Below the pieces are notes generated by a model. The model ran no database searches. It saw nothing but the letters and a program-made list of their open reading frames with translations, and had not been told where the DNA came from. The position numbers were made by a program, and so were the translations under genes. Of a DNA stretch of 64,000 bases, positions 37,071 through 48,451 are shown piece after piece (the first letter of the stretch is position 1; every line of letters starts with the position of its first letter). This DNA is from Fasciolopsis buskii (taxonomy: Eukaryota > Platyhelminthes > Trematoda > Plagiorchiida > Fasciolidae): assembly GCA_008360955.1 (NCBI GenBank), contig LUCM01004650.1:339241-403240 (forward strand), written 5' to 3'.

Positions 37071-38439
37071 GTAAGTGCCGTGAAAATACGACGCAGATCG
37101 TATTCGAACTGGCGGTGCGTAAGACACGGTAAAGGCTGAACGCTGACCAGGGTTGAAGCAAGGCAAATGACATTAAGCATCCTTCATTCGGATTCAGAAA
37201 GAATTTTTGAGGAAGACTTTATGATTCATTAGTAACATTTGAAAATGGCACTCATTCAAAGTTTTCCGAACTTCTTTTATCAACACCGTACCGGTATCCG
37301 TTTTCTGTTTGGGAGTTGGACAAAAAACTAACTAAGATGTTGTAGAACGACAACTGGAAGCTAATTCTTATTGTATTGACATTTAAGGGTACCACACCAC
37401 TTTTATTCCGAACTTTTTGGAAAGGTAGGGGACGTGACAAGCCTTTAACAACAACCAATATTACTTATCTCGAAAAGAGGTAGTAGATGATCAGTCTGAG
37501 TTCTGACCAGCGAATGAACAATAAAAATGACATTTTGGTGCAACACATGAAATCTGGTGCCGCCGGACCTGGTCCTCTTTCTCAGTGGGACCACAAGGCC
37601 AACGAATCGAAGGTGGACCTATTGACACTTGTGGGGTCGATATAAGAGTTGACATCCTACTGAGATTGTGCGTTTTAAAATGAGGGTGAAATTTGTAGAG
37701 ATTATGCAGCTACCGGTGACATTTTTATCAAAATCTACTTTGAACAGAACAATCAAGTTTGCAATAACAACCGATGGAATCAAACTTAAAGGTACTAAAT
37801 CCTTGCCCCCTCGAAAGCGAAACCCTTTGCAGACGGTATTTTGTTTGGACAAATTATCCCGCGTACGTGGTAAAAGGAATGCGCAACATAACATTAAATT
37901 AACAGGTCGAAAGAAAATATGAGAATAAAAACAGAAGGCATTAATTCACAATTCGAGTTGGATATTAAGTGGGCGTGGCAACGAATGTGAAAATATCCAT
38001 GAGAATTAAGGTCGAAAAGAAGACTTTTCAAAAGCCGGTGAAGTCTTTTTCAGTTGTGGAGTAAATCTAGTGCATTTATGGTTATCCAACCCCGTCAAAT
38101 AAAACGTGCAGCATAAATTACCAGCGGAGTAAGTTAAACGTGTGACCTAGAAAGAACTTCCCCATGAACATGTCGAATTTCAAGACTAATTATTGAATCA
38201 CTCGCGAGGCAGATCGTAATAAACATCTAGGTCAAAGCGCTACCGGGAAGCGATTAGGGAACGAATCGCGATTCTTGGGGAATCGCTGGAACAGAAATAA
38301 TCGAAACTCATAATCATCTTGCCTTAGAGTGGAATGCGTTAAACGAATTAGAATAAACAATTAAATCTTAGTTTTTGTTCTGGTCGTAAATCGTTTGGTA
38401 CGGAACCCTGGATCCGCAGCAGCGCATCTGGAAAATAAA

Positions 38440-38580
38440 AGTATTAAACTACTCTAACTATTTCGGCATCCATTCACCCTGGGAAAAATTCTTCCAATTA
38501 TATGGTTATGTAATGGCATGAGTACGAATCACTGAAAAGCAGCCTGTTTGCCAACTTGTGTTTACTCGCTCATGTTTTCT
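38440..38580 (+). repeat. Family B dispersed repeat, copy 1
   Basis: From TTCCAATTATATGG to CAACTTGTGTTT this aligns without gaps over 72 bases to 62797-62868, with 55 identities (76%, counted by hand). Weaker similarity extends upstream through an AATAAAA...TTAA stretch. Shared landmarks are GGCATGAGTACGAATCACT here against GTCATGAGCACGAATCGCT there. The nature of the parent element is unknown. Confidence 0.6.
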
Positions 38581-39266
38581 CCGATTCACCAAACGTGACT
38601 AGCCAATGCTAACAACACTTGTGATAATGTGAGTCAAATAGTTGATTAGTACCCGTGACTAGGATAGAGTTAGTTGTCACACCGTATTACGTATGCGTTT
38701 CATCACAAAATTACGCTGAGGCAGAATAAAGCAGATCTTGCACCGATATCCCCGCACCGCATTTAAAATATATTCAGGTTACATGCAACGAACGGTTGAC
38801 CGATCATGAAGAAGTTAGCGTAATACTCTGGTTGTTCACCTTAGACTATATCAAACTGAAAGGGAAACATGCTATGTAAATCCAAGCGCAGACAATTGGC
38901 CCGGGTCAAGCGTATGACGACTCAAAATAAAGTCGAGATTCTGAAATACCTACGGGTACGGCTGACAGTGAAATAAATATAAAAACTATTTCATACTTAG
39001 TTGGAACCGTACAACAGCTTCTGTACCACAGCTCAGTTCATTCCAAATAAGAATTCAAAAAATGGCCTAGTCCACCAACCTGTGCATTACTTGACGACTA
39101 ACGGAAATTCAGCGACGAAACATAAAATCCCATGTTTCAAAGACAGATGGATTTTAGGCCTATTAAGGGGTACAGACACAAGAAAATTTGGTTTTTCTCG
39201 GCCGCATGCACCAAATTTTCTCGTAGCTTCCCGAAGCAGATGACGGAAAAATATGCTATACCCGAT

Positions 39267-39285
39267 GTCTTTGTTGTTGTTGTTC
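39267..39285. repeat. (TTG)n microsatellite
   Basis: Four or five TTG units. Confidence 0.6.
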
Positions 39286-40278
39286 AGTAGTTTACATTAT
39301 AAGAGTTGTCGTTGTTATATGAAATGTTAGATGGTTTACAAATTACCTGATCTTATGGACTCAGGGTCAGTGGATCTGCCTGTTAGGTGGTTGAGGGAAA
39401 CTGACTTCTTCGGTTTTATTGTAAATGATTCATTAAAATTTGGTCAAAAAAAACTGTGGTTAGAGTTACTCATTGAAGAGTGAGCGAACCGGTGATTGGA
39501 TCAGGACAACCGACCTCATACCACGTGAAGTATCTTTACGATTGCGTGAAAGCTGCAGCTCAATCAACCGATTGACAGCTACAGTAACTCTTCATTTCCT
39601 AATCCAATTGAGCTGGAGGAGGTTTGGACTCGCTCATTTTGAATACATTCTTTCTGGCATGATGTTTATATGCAATCTGCGGGCTTCTTTTGCTTGCACA
39701 GAAAAAAATGTCACAAAGGCACTCTCTATCCATTAGCCAAAGCGATGGTAATTCGATCAAAAGTAGGCGGTAAAAGGTCACCGAAAGATTACTGATGGTC
39801 ACTTACAAAATTGTACTTTACTGTGCAGACTTCTGCTTAAAAAGTGTTGCATTTCGGTCAAAAACGGTGCAGGAAAAATAGGAAAATAGTTGAACTCATC
39901 ACTTTGTAAAAATGAAATAAAAACTCAACGAGGAATGATCTGGGCACATTGTTATGCGGTGCTCAGGAAATCGGCTGAAACCCGGTCACGGTTCGTCTAG
40001 ATGCAAGTTAAAACTGAACCCGTTAAGTTCCTATAAATAGTGATTCTAAAGGGCACGGAACGAAAAGTGGATCACCTTGAAATATGAAACTGCAATTTAA
40101 AAGATCGTTTTGTAGAGGATGCCTCGAATACGGACGACATTCGTGAGTAAATCTTTTTGCATGCAGATAAGTGTTGATCACATAGATTTAGGTACAATTC
40201 AGTTATTGTTACAAAGGATACACGACCGATAATTGACGGCATCCGGCGAAGAATTTTAAAGTTTTTTTTGAGTAACCC

Positions 40279-41638
40279 TTAAAATATAACTGGAGAACAG
40301 TAAAGAAGTATTGGAAAAACACACTGGTATACAAATCGGGAGAGGGTGCTTTGATTCACCTTGTAGTGTCTAATTTTCCTGATTTCAAATGACGGCCATC
40401 GGCAAGCTTTTACACAGGTAGAAATGTGAGTAGTCCACTTCAGATTTTTATCAATAGTAACTCCTATATATTTCATAGAATCAAGACTGGTAAGTGTTTT
40501 GAGTTGACGGAAGACGCTTCGGATGGGTTGGCTGACCGACAATGGGCGAGAGAAAAAGAGAACAGGTATTCGAATCCTCTAGATTTGTTGAGATTTAAAC
40601 CAGCTTGTGCGAAGAAATCGTAGACAGAAGATAGGTTGTTGGAAAAGCTTTCAAAATCATCGTTGTTCAAAATGGCTTGAAAAAGGGCAACATCACGACA
40701 TACTCAAACAGGTCACGGGATTGCTAGTTGAAAAGTCGATAATGTAAGTAGAAAAGAGAAATGGCGACAGAATAGCAGCCTGAAGCCCTCCCGATTTGTT
40801 AATCAACGGTTTTGAAGTTATACCGTCCATTCGTATGCACTGGGTTTGGTTAGTAAAGTAATCAGACAGCCATACTTATAAAGAATTGGGACAAGCAAAT
40901 GTTTGCAGTTTGTGAAGTAGAAGAGACCGTGGACTGCGTCAAATACCGACGAATAGTCCAGGAAGGCGCAACGCACAGATTTAATCGATGCGTACAAGGA
41001 CCTACAAATGTGGTGAATGAGGGAGGCGACAGCGTCCACACTGGATCCCTTAGATTTACAGTCAAATTGAAAAGGGTCGTGAGGATGGTAGATAGAAGGA
41101 CGCACGCGCTCAAGTATAGCACGGCCTGCCAGTTTAAGACCAAAAGATGTCAAAGCGATGAGGCGAAAACGTTTTGCTAAAGCAGTAGAACTGCTAGATT
41201 TTGGGATGGGAATAATAGTGACGGGTCTCCAGCAGTCATTGATAGAAGACGGGATTAATTATGAGTTAATAGGTAAAGTAAATGCATCCGTCAGAGACAT
41301 AGCACCATGCCTTAAAATAGATGTCGGCAGACTGTTGGGCCGACCCCTGTGATAATTTTAGTGCTGCAAGGAAGTCCAAACTTTTCCCTAGAAAAACATG
41401 TAACTGCCACATCATCACCCTGATTAAATATGACTGGGATAGAAATGGAAGGATGGACCAAAGCCTGACTGATGCTGTCGGCATCCGCAGAAAATTCGGC
41501 ATGTTTCTTCTTCTTCTCACACAGCAGTGGAATGCCTTGCCATAGGAATCGATTATCGTTACCACTCAACAGTTGGCTAGCGAATGCAGTGTCGATGCGT
41601 TTCATTTCAGCTTTTATTAGGTTAGAAATATACCGCAC
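40279..41638 (-). pseudogene. LINE reverse transcriptase, frameshifted
   Basis: Reverse transcriptase blocks are spread over several minus-strand frames. 41638-41266 holds the linker leading into the palm. 41153-40818 holds FQFDCKSKGSSVDAVASL and VRCAFLDYSSVFDAV, with the first catalytic aspartate at about 40956-40958. Near 40790 the SGGLQAAILSPFLFS block matches the usual GVPQGAILSPFLFS position with substitutions. The second catalytic box (YADD) near 40715 is destroyed by what looks like a one-base deletion. 40670-40473 holds FFAQAGLNLNKSR, and 40542-40279 holds MKYIGVTIDKNLKW, the thumb-side block. The order and spacing are those of one reverse transcriptase, broken by small indels rather than rearranged. 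Confidence 0.85.
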
Positions 41639-42125
41639 ATGAGTTATTACGGGATTTGTAGAAGCAGACCTTGCGTCCTATTAGAGATTCCAGTTTGTGG
41701 ATGGAGATGTGACCATTTGAGACGAATAGTGTTTCTGAGGGACAGCAGATATCAAAGATTGCGTTGGCCGTCTCTGTAAAACGTTTGACACTGTCAATGA
41801 GCAAGGGTTCCAAAGAGAAACAGGTAGATGCGAATGAAAGTGATTTCTGAAGAAAAATTAGGCTACTGTGTAAAAAGTTACGGAGGCGAAATTGGATTTG
41901 ATTTTTTCGCCTGAAGGAATGTAAGGCTGACCTAGACTGAATCCGGGAACTTAACAGAACCAGATAATAATCACTAGCTGAAATTGGGGAAGGCAGTTTC
42001 AGGGAAAATAAATCAGAGTGGTTGGTATTAACCCTATCAAAAATGGCGTCGCCTCCTGTGGGAGAAACGGAAAGGTCAGTCAAATCAAACGCGTTCTTGT
42101 TTGCAGATGACACAAGTGTGAACAT
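41622..42125 (-). pseudogene. LINE endonuclease C-terminus and linker, inactivated
   Basis: This open frame of 167 codons reads out from 42125. Residues 27-55 carry DAIFDRVNTNHSDLF and then the final endonuclease block ISASDYYLV. In active LINE endonucleases of this type the last block is an SDH motif whose histidine is catalytic. Here the residue after SD is tyrosine (codon at about 41967-41969), so the domain would be inactive even if made. The following roughly 100 residues are a serine-, arginine- and phenylalanine-rich linker before the reverse transcriptase. The upstream endonuclease blocks are missing. The frame breaks at its 3' end and the element continues in other frames from 41638 downwards. 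Confidence 0.75.
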
Positions 42126-42915
42126 GGATCGGTGATTGAAGTGCGAGGGACAGATCCGACATTTTCGTTAACATGAGGACTGATGTTGGTATTCAACAAC
42201 GCTGAAATGGACATCGTGGCCGGAGAGGTGCATTTAAGAGGCGCCTGCTAGCTAGCATGAGTGCTTCTTCCAGATAGATTAGAACTTTGAGGCAAAACAA
42301 TGCGTGACCTCCGTCCATGATAAGAAACAAGGTTATTAAACAGCAATACTTCCGACCGATTGTAGAAGCGAACGGAGACTATAATGGAACCAAAAATCCC
42401 ATGAGAAAAAAGAAATCAACCACGACAGAATTGTGGCCTGGCCAGTCAGAAAGGTTATCTCCTGCACAAGTGACATAATGCCATTCAATTATTTGTCATT
42501 GTGGATGATCTTCATGTAAGAAAAATATTTCACCACCTTCTTCATTTGATTACGAAAAGGGTCTGAATGCATAGGGCATTTATTAACACACACAGCAGGT
42601 TGTGGTAATGTTTAACTATCATTTGCAATACTTGAATTCGTGCAACAAATTTGACAGCATAGTAACAGGCCGAAAGATAGGTGTGAATGCTAGCACATGT
42701 TCAAATGTATGAATAATGCAAATCACGTCCAGATGCGAGATATGAATCAAAATCGTGTATGAAAATTATCGACTGCTATGTCTGAATTTGTCGTTTTGAT
42801 AAACAATAACGTTTCGATTATTCGCCCCATTTCAAATCTATGCATGAGTGATTATCCGGTTAAAGCGCATTCATCATCGCTCTGTCTTCTGCATTAATCT
42901 GGTGTTTGTTTGCAG

Positions 42916-43067
42916 ATCCACGACAACTTGATCGACTAGCCACCAAAATGAAGAATTTGTTTCGACCACAGAAATTTGATGCTGACCCAATGCGACAGAC
43001 AACGATGATCAGTGGATTCAGTGGAACCGAACCTTCTGCATCTTCCTTATCGCCATCGAGGCCTTAA
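42916..43067 (+). CDS. Candidate terminal coding exon, unknown protein
   Basis: A strong acceptor, TGGTGTTTGTTTGCAG, ends at 42915. It is followed by 49 open codons and a TAA at 43065. The encoded peptide begins PRQLDRLATKMKNLFRPQKF and ends in a serine- and proline-rich tail, GTEPSASSLSPSRP. Its composition (many R, P, Q, D, M, few I and N) is unlike translated AT-rich noise. An AATAAA at 43266-43271 would serve as a poly(A) signal about 200 bases after the stop. The first two bases complete a codon begun in an upstream exon, and that exon was not identified. The family is not recognised; a basic segment and a phospho-type tail are all that can be seen. This is the best host-gene candidate in the window, but a 50-codon frame alone does not exclude chance. 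Confidence 0.45.
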
Positions 43068-43498
43068 ATCGCAACACACTTGCCACCTTAACCAACTTTT
43101 GGCTTCTATTGCTCATAACAATGCAAAGGAACGTACCATTTTTGAGTGCCATTCTTATTCTCAAACCCTGAGGGTCTAAACGGAAAAGTCAAATCTTTCT
43201 AGACATATCTGAACCTTTGCTGTGCAATAGTATGGTCAAACTTTGCATTAGTCTCTGAAGCAGTTAATAAATCTAATTAAAGACTGTGCTTATAAACCTG
43301 CATCAGCCAGTTCAAAATACATTTACACGCGGGATACGGTCTTCCAGCAAGCACTGAATTCTTTTCGAAGCTGATGTAAAAAATGATTTCCAATTAAGAC
43401 GACCAGATAAACGCTGCATGAAAACAAGCATCGATCTGTCGGAGTATCATGACATCAACTTGTTGATCCACCTATCACCACTTTGATGTTTCGGCAAG

Positions 43499-43660
43499 AT
43501 AGCCTAGTGTTGAAGAGGTTGGGAATTCCAGTCTCACCACTGGCAGCGTTACCAGTGGTGAGACGCCATAGTCCAGGTTTCCATGGTCGACTGGAATGTC
43601 CTGTTCGGAACGCTGCAAGCAGGAGATTTGGAAATGTAGACATTACCGGTGCTCTGGGAG
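43499..43660 (+). CDS. Candidate exon over the nested inverted repeat, unknown protein
   Basis: This GC-richer stretch is open on both strands. The + frame reads SLVLKRLGIPVSPLAALPVV and later NAASRRFGNVDITGALG, up to a good donor, GGGAG followed by GTAAAT, at 43660/43661. The minus frame is open for 82 codons. The hairpin at 43525-43617 lies inside, so non-coding explanations are at least as likely. Confidence 0.2.
43525..43617. repeat. Nested inverted repeats, possible strong hairpin
   Basis: A perfect 13-bp stem with an 8-base loop lies at 43531-43564 (GTCTCACCACTGG facing CCAGTGGTGAGAC). An outer 9-bp pair, ATTCCAGTC at 43525-43533 and GACTGGAAT at 43590-43598, shares three bases with the inner stem. 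A third pair is GCAGCGTT at 43543-43550 and AACGCTGC at 43610-43617. The pairs compete, so at least two alternative folds are possible. Confidence 0.6.
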
Positions 43661-44079
43661 GTAAATGATTTGCTTGAGTTTCAAAGTCTACCGTTGAGTG
43701 CATTCGTTGCTGCTGCTCTATATTGCCGTTCCAATGCTGTTAATTTAGATGAACTTAAACGTAGTTCCACTGAAGGCGATCACCGATAAGTGTAGCTCAG
43801 AATGGTATGCCTTAAATCTTGTTCAGAAACATGACTGGAAAATTGAGCCGTTCTAGAGTCCAGTTGCGATAGCATCCACATCTTTACCACGTATAATTTA
43901 CGAGCATTACTGTTACCATAAAACACAATATGACCAGGTATTAATTTATCAGTTGGTGTTTGATGCCAAATTAGTCAAACAATATCCCCCTTGGGCACGA
44001 ATTCCTTCAACTGCAAACTGGTTTGAGTTATTTTTTAAAATCCACGAATCCATGTTCTTTATTTGGTGCCTTGTTGCAG

Positions 44080-44219
44080 ACCCAGTATTGCCTCAACCTG
44101 TATTTGAATACTTGGAACCAAGTTGTCGATCTATAGCCAAAAATCTCAGCTCCGGTGCTCTTCAGATGAACTATTCATATAAACTGAAAGCCGGGTACCA
44201 TTGCATGCAAATACTTTAG
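44080..44219 (+). CDS. Candidate terminal exon, unknown protein
   Basis: A strong acceptor, ATTTGGTGCCTTGTTGCAG, ends at 44079. The 45 codons that follow read PVLPQPVFEYLEPSCRSIAK and on to GYHCMQIL, ending in TAG at 44217. The frame is also open upstream to 43953. It sits just before the Gypsy relic but shows no reverse transcriptase motif. Confidence 0.25.
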
Positions 44220-44402
44220 AGCCTTCAGAGCTTCCATAAAGAGATCACTTCTTAGTAGCATCCACAGAATGCCAAAAATAATCAAATTATGAATCCATAA
44301 ATCTCTCCTATAAAAAATCTCTCAGTTCGACGTACTAAGCACTTTCCAATTAAAAAGCACATACAACCACTTTTTCATAGAAGGCGAAGAAAACAGTAAA
44401 AT

Positions 44403-44801
44403 GCTTCGGACGGCCGCGGAAATCTGTATCAGTTTTGCTGCATAACGTTCCGCGTTACCAATGACATCGTATGCTTCCATAGAATAATGGGCAATATAAT
44501 CAAAAAGGAATGACTACGTGACACGTTTATCTACTTGGACAGTATAGTGATTTGCCATGGAGATTCTGAAGTACATGACCAGAAATTTCAGCGGTTTCTG
44601 TGAGTATCGACAAAATTATGCTTGAAATTTAGTTGAAATAGAAGAAAATCGTACTTTAGGATTTCAGTTCTCCAAAGGGCCCACAAGGTCAGGCCTGAAA
44701 AGACTAAATCGTCCCAACTAGTTACCCCTGCGCTAAACGTTAAAGCACAGGAAGAGGTATTAGGAATGTTTGTGCAAAACTCAAAATGGATCCCCCGTTA
44801 A
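44403..44801 (+). pseudogene. Ty3/Gypsy-type reverse transcriptase relic
   Basis: A single + strand frame of about 132 codons reads as the palm of an LTR-retrotransposon reverse transcriptase. It starts with NLYQFCCITFRVTN (the position of LYQF...PFGVTN), then CFHRIMGNIIKKE, then TFIYLDSIVICHG at about 44523-44561 (the catalytic YLDD box, with the second aspartate replaced by serine), then EVHDQKFQRFL. Further on in the same frame are HKVRPEKTK (44682) and LGMFVQNSKWIPR, the block that follows the palm in this family. Three TGA codons interrupt the frame at 44511, 44601 and 44637, and a TAA at 44799 ends it. No protease, integrase, gag or LTR was seen nearby, so it is an isolated fragment. 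The family assignment comes from motif order and spacing. Confidence 0.8.
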
Positions 44802-45552
44802 TCATAAACTGTAATAACTCTTATACATGCATCTATCGCGGATTGTTTCAAATCAATGAGGAAAGTGCAGTAAATCGTGTTGATGATAGCCTGGTGCACC
44901 TGGTTTATCATAGTTTTCAACTGAGGTTATTCTAAACCAAAATTGCAAACCAATGTTTGTTTCCGAAATACTGATTCTAATCGAGAAAAGACATTTCGCA
45001 AATGAAAAGGAACATAATTCATTGGCCGAATCCTTTAAATAATAAAGCCATTTTTGGCTAGTAACTACGTTAGAATGGTATAGGACCAACGGGTGGTAAT
45101 ATTCATGTTTGACAATCAGTCCAGTAGAAGGACTCAAAACGGGGTGATCCGGTGAAACTCTTAGTATCTCAGTACCACCTCGTTTATCGCTAGGGATGTG
45201 AAAATAACTGCAGCTGATGCTCTAGCTAGATGACTCTCGGTCCCAATTTCTGGCCGTCTCGAGCTAAACAAACCCCATGAGTTTTTCTGGTCCTTTTAGG
45301 GTTCCTCATGTGATTTATTTTCTTTGTCCCCGAAAACTCTATTTTTTGCCCAAGAGCCGATTCTGCATCGAAGTAAAGGCAAAGTTTTAATGCGCCATAC
45401 GTGCCATTTTTCAATGCAATTCGGCCCTCTAAGTGACAGCGTAGACTTCAACTGACCACGCCCATAATCCACACATAACAAGTTTCCGATAACAATCGCC
45501 GATGAATTATCTCGTTTTCCTCCTGCTTTTACCATTTGAATTTTTTCCGCAG

Positions 45553-45668
45553 TCATTCTTATCGAATACTTCATCCGCGTATTTGCCATTTTAAACATGC
45601 CTGTGTTCATGCATCCGAGCCGCGGTACTTCGCAACGTGTTGGTATCACTGCTGCTTACAACCCTTAA
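45553..45668 (+). CDS. Candidate terminal exon, unknown protein
   Basis: A strong acceptor, TTTGAATTTTTTCCGCAG, ends at 45552. One frame gives ILIEYFIRVFAILNMPVFMH and then PSRGTSQRVGITAAYNP before TAA at 45666. Another + frame and a minus frame (45296-45649) are open over the same bases, so the coding strand is uncertain. Confidence 0.2.
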
Positions 45669-47233
45669 TGAGATGGGTAGGCCGAGCATCCAGATGATTT
45701 GATTTCGTATCCACTTCTCGGACACTGAAGTTTCAGATTCTTGAAATTCAACAATGAGAAGTAGTTATTCTCAATGCGCCCTATCCCGTAGGCTGTATTC
45801 TTTGTACGACGACCAGCATAGCACCTTGTGAACGATTAATTCTTTGTAACCGCCTTGTCACTACTGGGATTCACATTCCCAGTTGGCTGTTGAATTCTAA
45901 TCGAATGTTACTAATGGACAAGAATTGACTTCAAAAATATGATTCTCAAGCCGAATTAATTCATCATTCACTTGTGACTCCCAGATTTTCGTCAAGTTTT
46001 GTTTCCTTACGAAATTTGGCACTCGCTACCATTGAGAACTATACGCTTATTCCCGAACCAAGTTTGACGTTAGGTTCTCACTCGCCAAATTTTGACCAGA
46101 ATTTTCGATGCATATTTCACCGACATCCCTCATCATCCTAATGTTAACTGAAAGCATTCCGCAGAAAATCTTCTCTACCAGCAACAACAAGTTCGTTGGC
46201 ATAGTAGATTATAGTCCAGAAAACTTCTGAGACCTGCATCTTCCATAAGATTTACGATGATGCCATAAAACGAACAGGAACGACTTAAAATCGTTTCCTA
46301 TTCAAATTAATTTGCCATGTTAGGCACCCTGCAGCCTTTCGTTGACGGATCAACCGTGTCGCACATTAAACTTCGATAGTGCATGAATTGTCTTAGAGTT
46401 AGTGAGCAAATCAGTTGGGTCTCCACTGCCGAACATCAACCAGTTCCAGGATTACGACGGTTATCATCCCCGCTTTATCCTTACTAACGGAAGCCGGGAT
46501 ATGTTCAGCCAGTCATTTGGGTATGTCCTATATACCGTGCACTTCAAGATCACGTGAACTGATATAACACAGACGACTGAAATGTGAAAAACGGCATATA
46601 ACATATGGCTCATAAAGGCAGCTAGTGTCAATATTTTGGTCGTTTAGTTCGTTGTTCATCAGTGAAGAGTTCCTTTCTAATTTCTACAATTTGAACAAAC
46701 TTTTCAAAGAAATTACGACGCATTGTTACATATGAAACTTCAGAAAGAACAAACAGTAAGGCATTGTTTTCAATTTATCTGCCTATATGAATAAAGAAAA
46801 AATAGCATTGTGGTATTCTAGAAATGATTCGTCAAATAGGCAAGACAAAATCCTTGTTGTCAGTAATGTTAGCTTTTTGAGATGATTGATAGGTTCGAAG
46901 ACATTATTTCCGAGGCTGATTCACATCACTCAATTCCCGACGATAGCAACAGAGTCCAAATTCCAGTGGCCAGATAACGCCACCAGGTCAGATTCAAATG
47001 TCATTGCCGAAAACAGACGAACCTGTGGAAACAATTTATCCGAGATTAAACAACGGCGAACGATTTATTTTAGCGGACGACGTATACAGCTTGCATGACG
47101 GATGACATTCGATATTTTATCAAAACCAAATGCAATTTCAAACCGAGTAATTCATGGTGGTTTATTTTCCATTCTTATTGCACAAGTAGTGTGGAGCTGA
47201 TTTGTCTTATGTTTTTCGTGGTCCGCTGCACAG

Positions 47234-47286
47234 GAATCCAACCGTCAATGATGATTTTGAAATCGCTTGAAATCCCGGTGGGTCAG
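47234..47286 (+). CDS. Candidate small internal exon, unknown protein
   Basis: The acceptor TTTTTCGTGGTCCGCTGCACAG ends at 47233, and the donor GGTCAG followed by GTATGA is at 47286/47287. The 17 codons read IQPSMMILKSLEIPVGQ. Both sites are good, but the exon is too short for its content to help. Confidence 0.2.
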
Positions 47287-48451
47287 GTATGATAATAAGG
47301 CCAGCGAGAACAACGTGATGTCTATAGCAAAAATGACTGAAATGGCAAAAGCCTTGTCAATGTGATCACCTCTGGTCTGGCCTCAGGTTTCATTCAATGG
47401 CCGGAGAAGATGAAATGTCTGAAAAAATCTCCTCTTATCTTGAACAGATAGGTGGCAATTGCTATTGAGCAATATTTGTTGCCTCAGCCGATCGAGTACC
47501 TAGGGTTATTCACAAAAGCCACCGTAGGCAGTGTAAACTGACATACTCCGAACTCGTTCAACTTAAATCGCCCAAACTTACTCTGTTACCCGTGGCATGG
47601 TTCTGAGCATAATCAAACCAAGCAGCTGAATAACTGAAAAAATAAATTTCGAAGACCGTGTTTGCCGTCCGAATGCACATAAAAAGCGATTTTCTTCTAG
47701 GAGTCAGAAAAACCATTTACCGTTAACTGTTCCATGTCACGAACCGGTTTCAACAAAATTAACCCGGTTGCATCTCATTGGTTGTTGTGAAACTGTCATC
47801 AACACTTTTTGGTCCCAAATGCATTCCCCATAAACAATCTTGTTTTATTTACTTCATGACTGAAATTTCCATTTTGATTTATCAAAATTGCAAGGCGTTG
47901 ATAATAAATTACAAAGAAAGCGACCTATTTCTCCACATTTCATTTCAGCATTAAGGTCCCCATTTCCTGCGTGAATAAACGTTTTGTACACCGAATAATT
48001 TGCAGAGAAACCAATCAGGTTTGGGATACTTATCCAACGTTTTTGGACGGATCAAAGCCTGTTAACTGACTTAGGTAGGAGCTCACACAATGATGGTAAA
48101 ATTGGACGCACGAGTACTTTAATACGATTGTCGTTACTATCATTATAAACCCGCAGTACTGGTTGGCCTCACCGAACGAGAGCTTCTCTTCACAAATTTG
48201 CTTACCTGGAAATAACAATATTTGCTTCGGAAGAAATCATAAACCATGTCACATCAAATTATTGGGCCTTTACTTCAAGACACACCAAAGATTTCCTAAA
48301 AATATAACAGATAGTCGACGAGGAACTTGTGCACAGACCGTTTGCCGGTAGAACCATGAGCGAGAAAGAACGTAATGAGAAATGGAGGGAGGAGTAGGAG
48401 GAACTTCGTGCACATTCCAACACACATTTGCCACCTTCTCCGTTTTTTCAG

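Larger units (their letters stand above)
37930..39960. other. No gene recognised apart from repeats
   Basis: Contains the family B copy at 38440 and a TTG microsatellite at 39267; otherwise nothing recognised. Confidence 0.5.
39970..42200 (-). mobile_element. CR1/Jockey-like LINE relic: endonuclease end, reverse transcriptase and C-terminus
   Basis: The minus strand carries, in the expected 5' to 3' order, the end of an apurinic-type endonuclease (about 42125-41900), a linker, the reverse transcriptase (about 41300-40280) and the C-terminal region with an RxxFxL...YRN block (about 40260-39990). The pieces lie in different frames with stops and small indels between them, so this is a dead copy. 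It is truncated upstream inside the endonuclease domain, as is common for LINE insertions that stop short of the 5' end. The 3' end is not sharply defined and no clear poly(A) or target-site duplication was seen. It lies about 700 bases from a candidate terminal exon of the opposite orientation at 42916-43067. Confidence 0.9.

Noticed and set aside
45296..45649. 117-codon minus-strand frame, continued in a second frame to 45226
   Set aside because: No domain is recognised, joining needs a frameshift, and + strand frames over the same bases are equally open.
46886..47292. Two + strand frames overlapping at ATGA, like translationally coupled bacterial genes
   Set aside because: The window is eukaryotic in every other respect and the overlap is expected by chance; only the short splice-bounded part at 47234-47286 is kept as a weak candidate.
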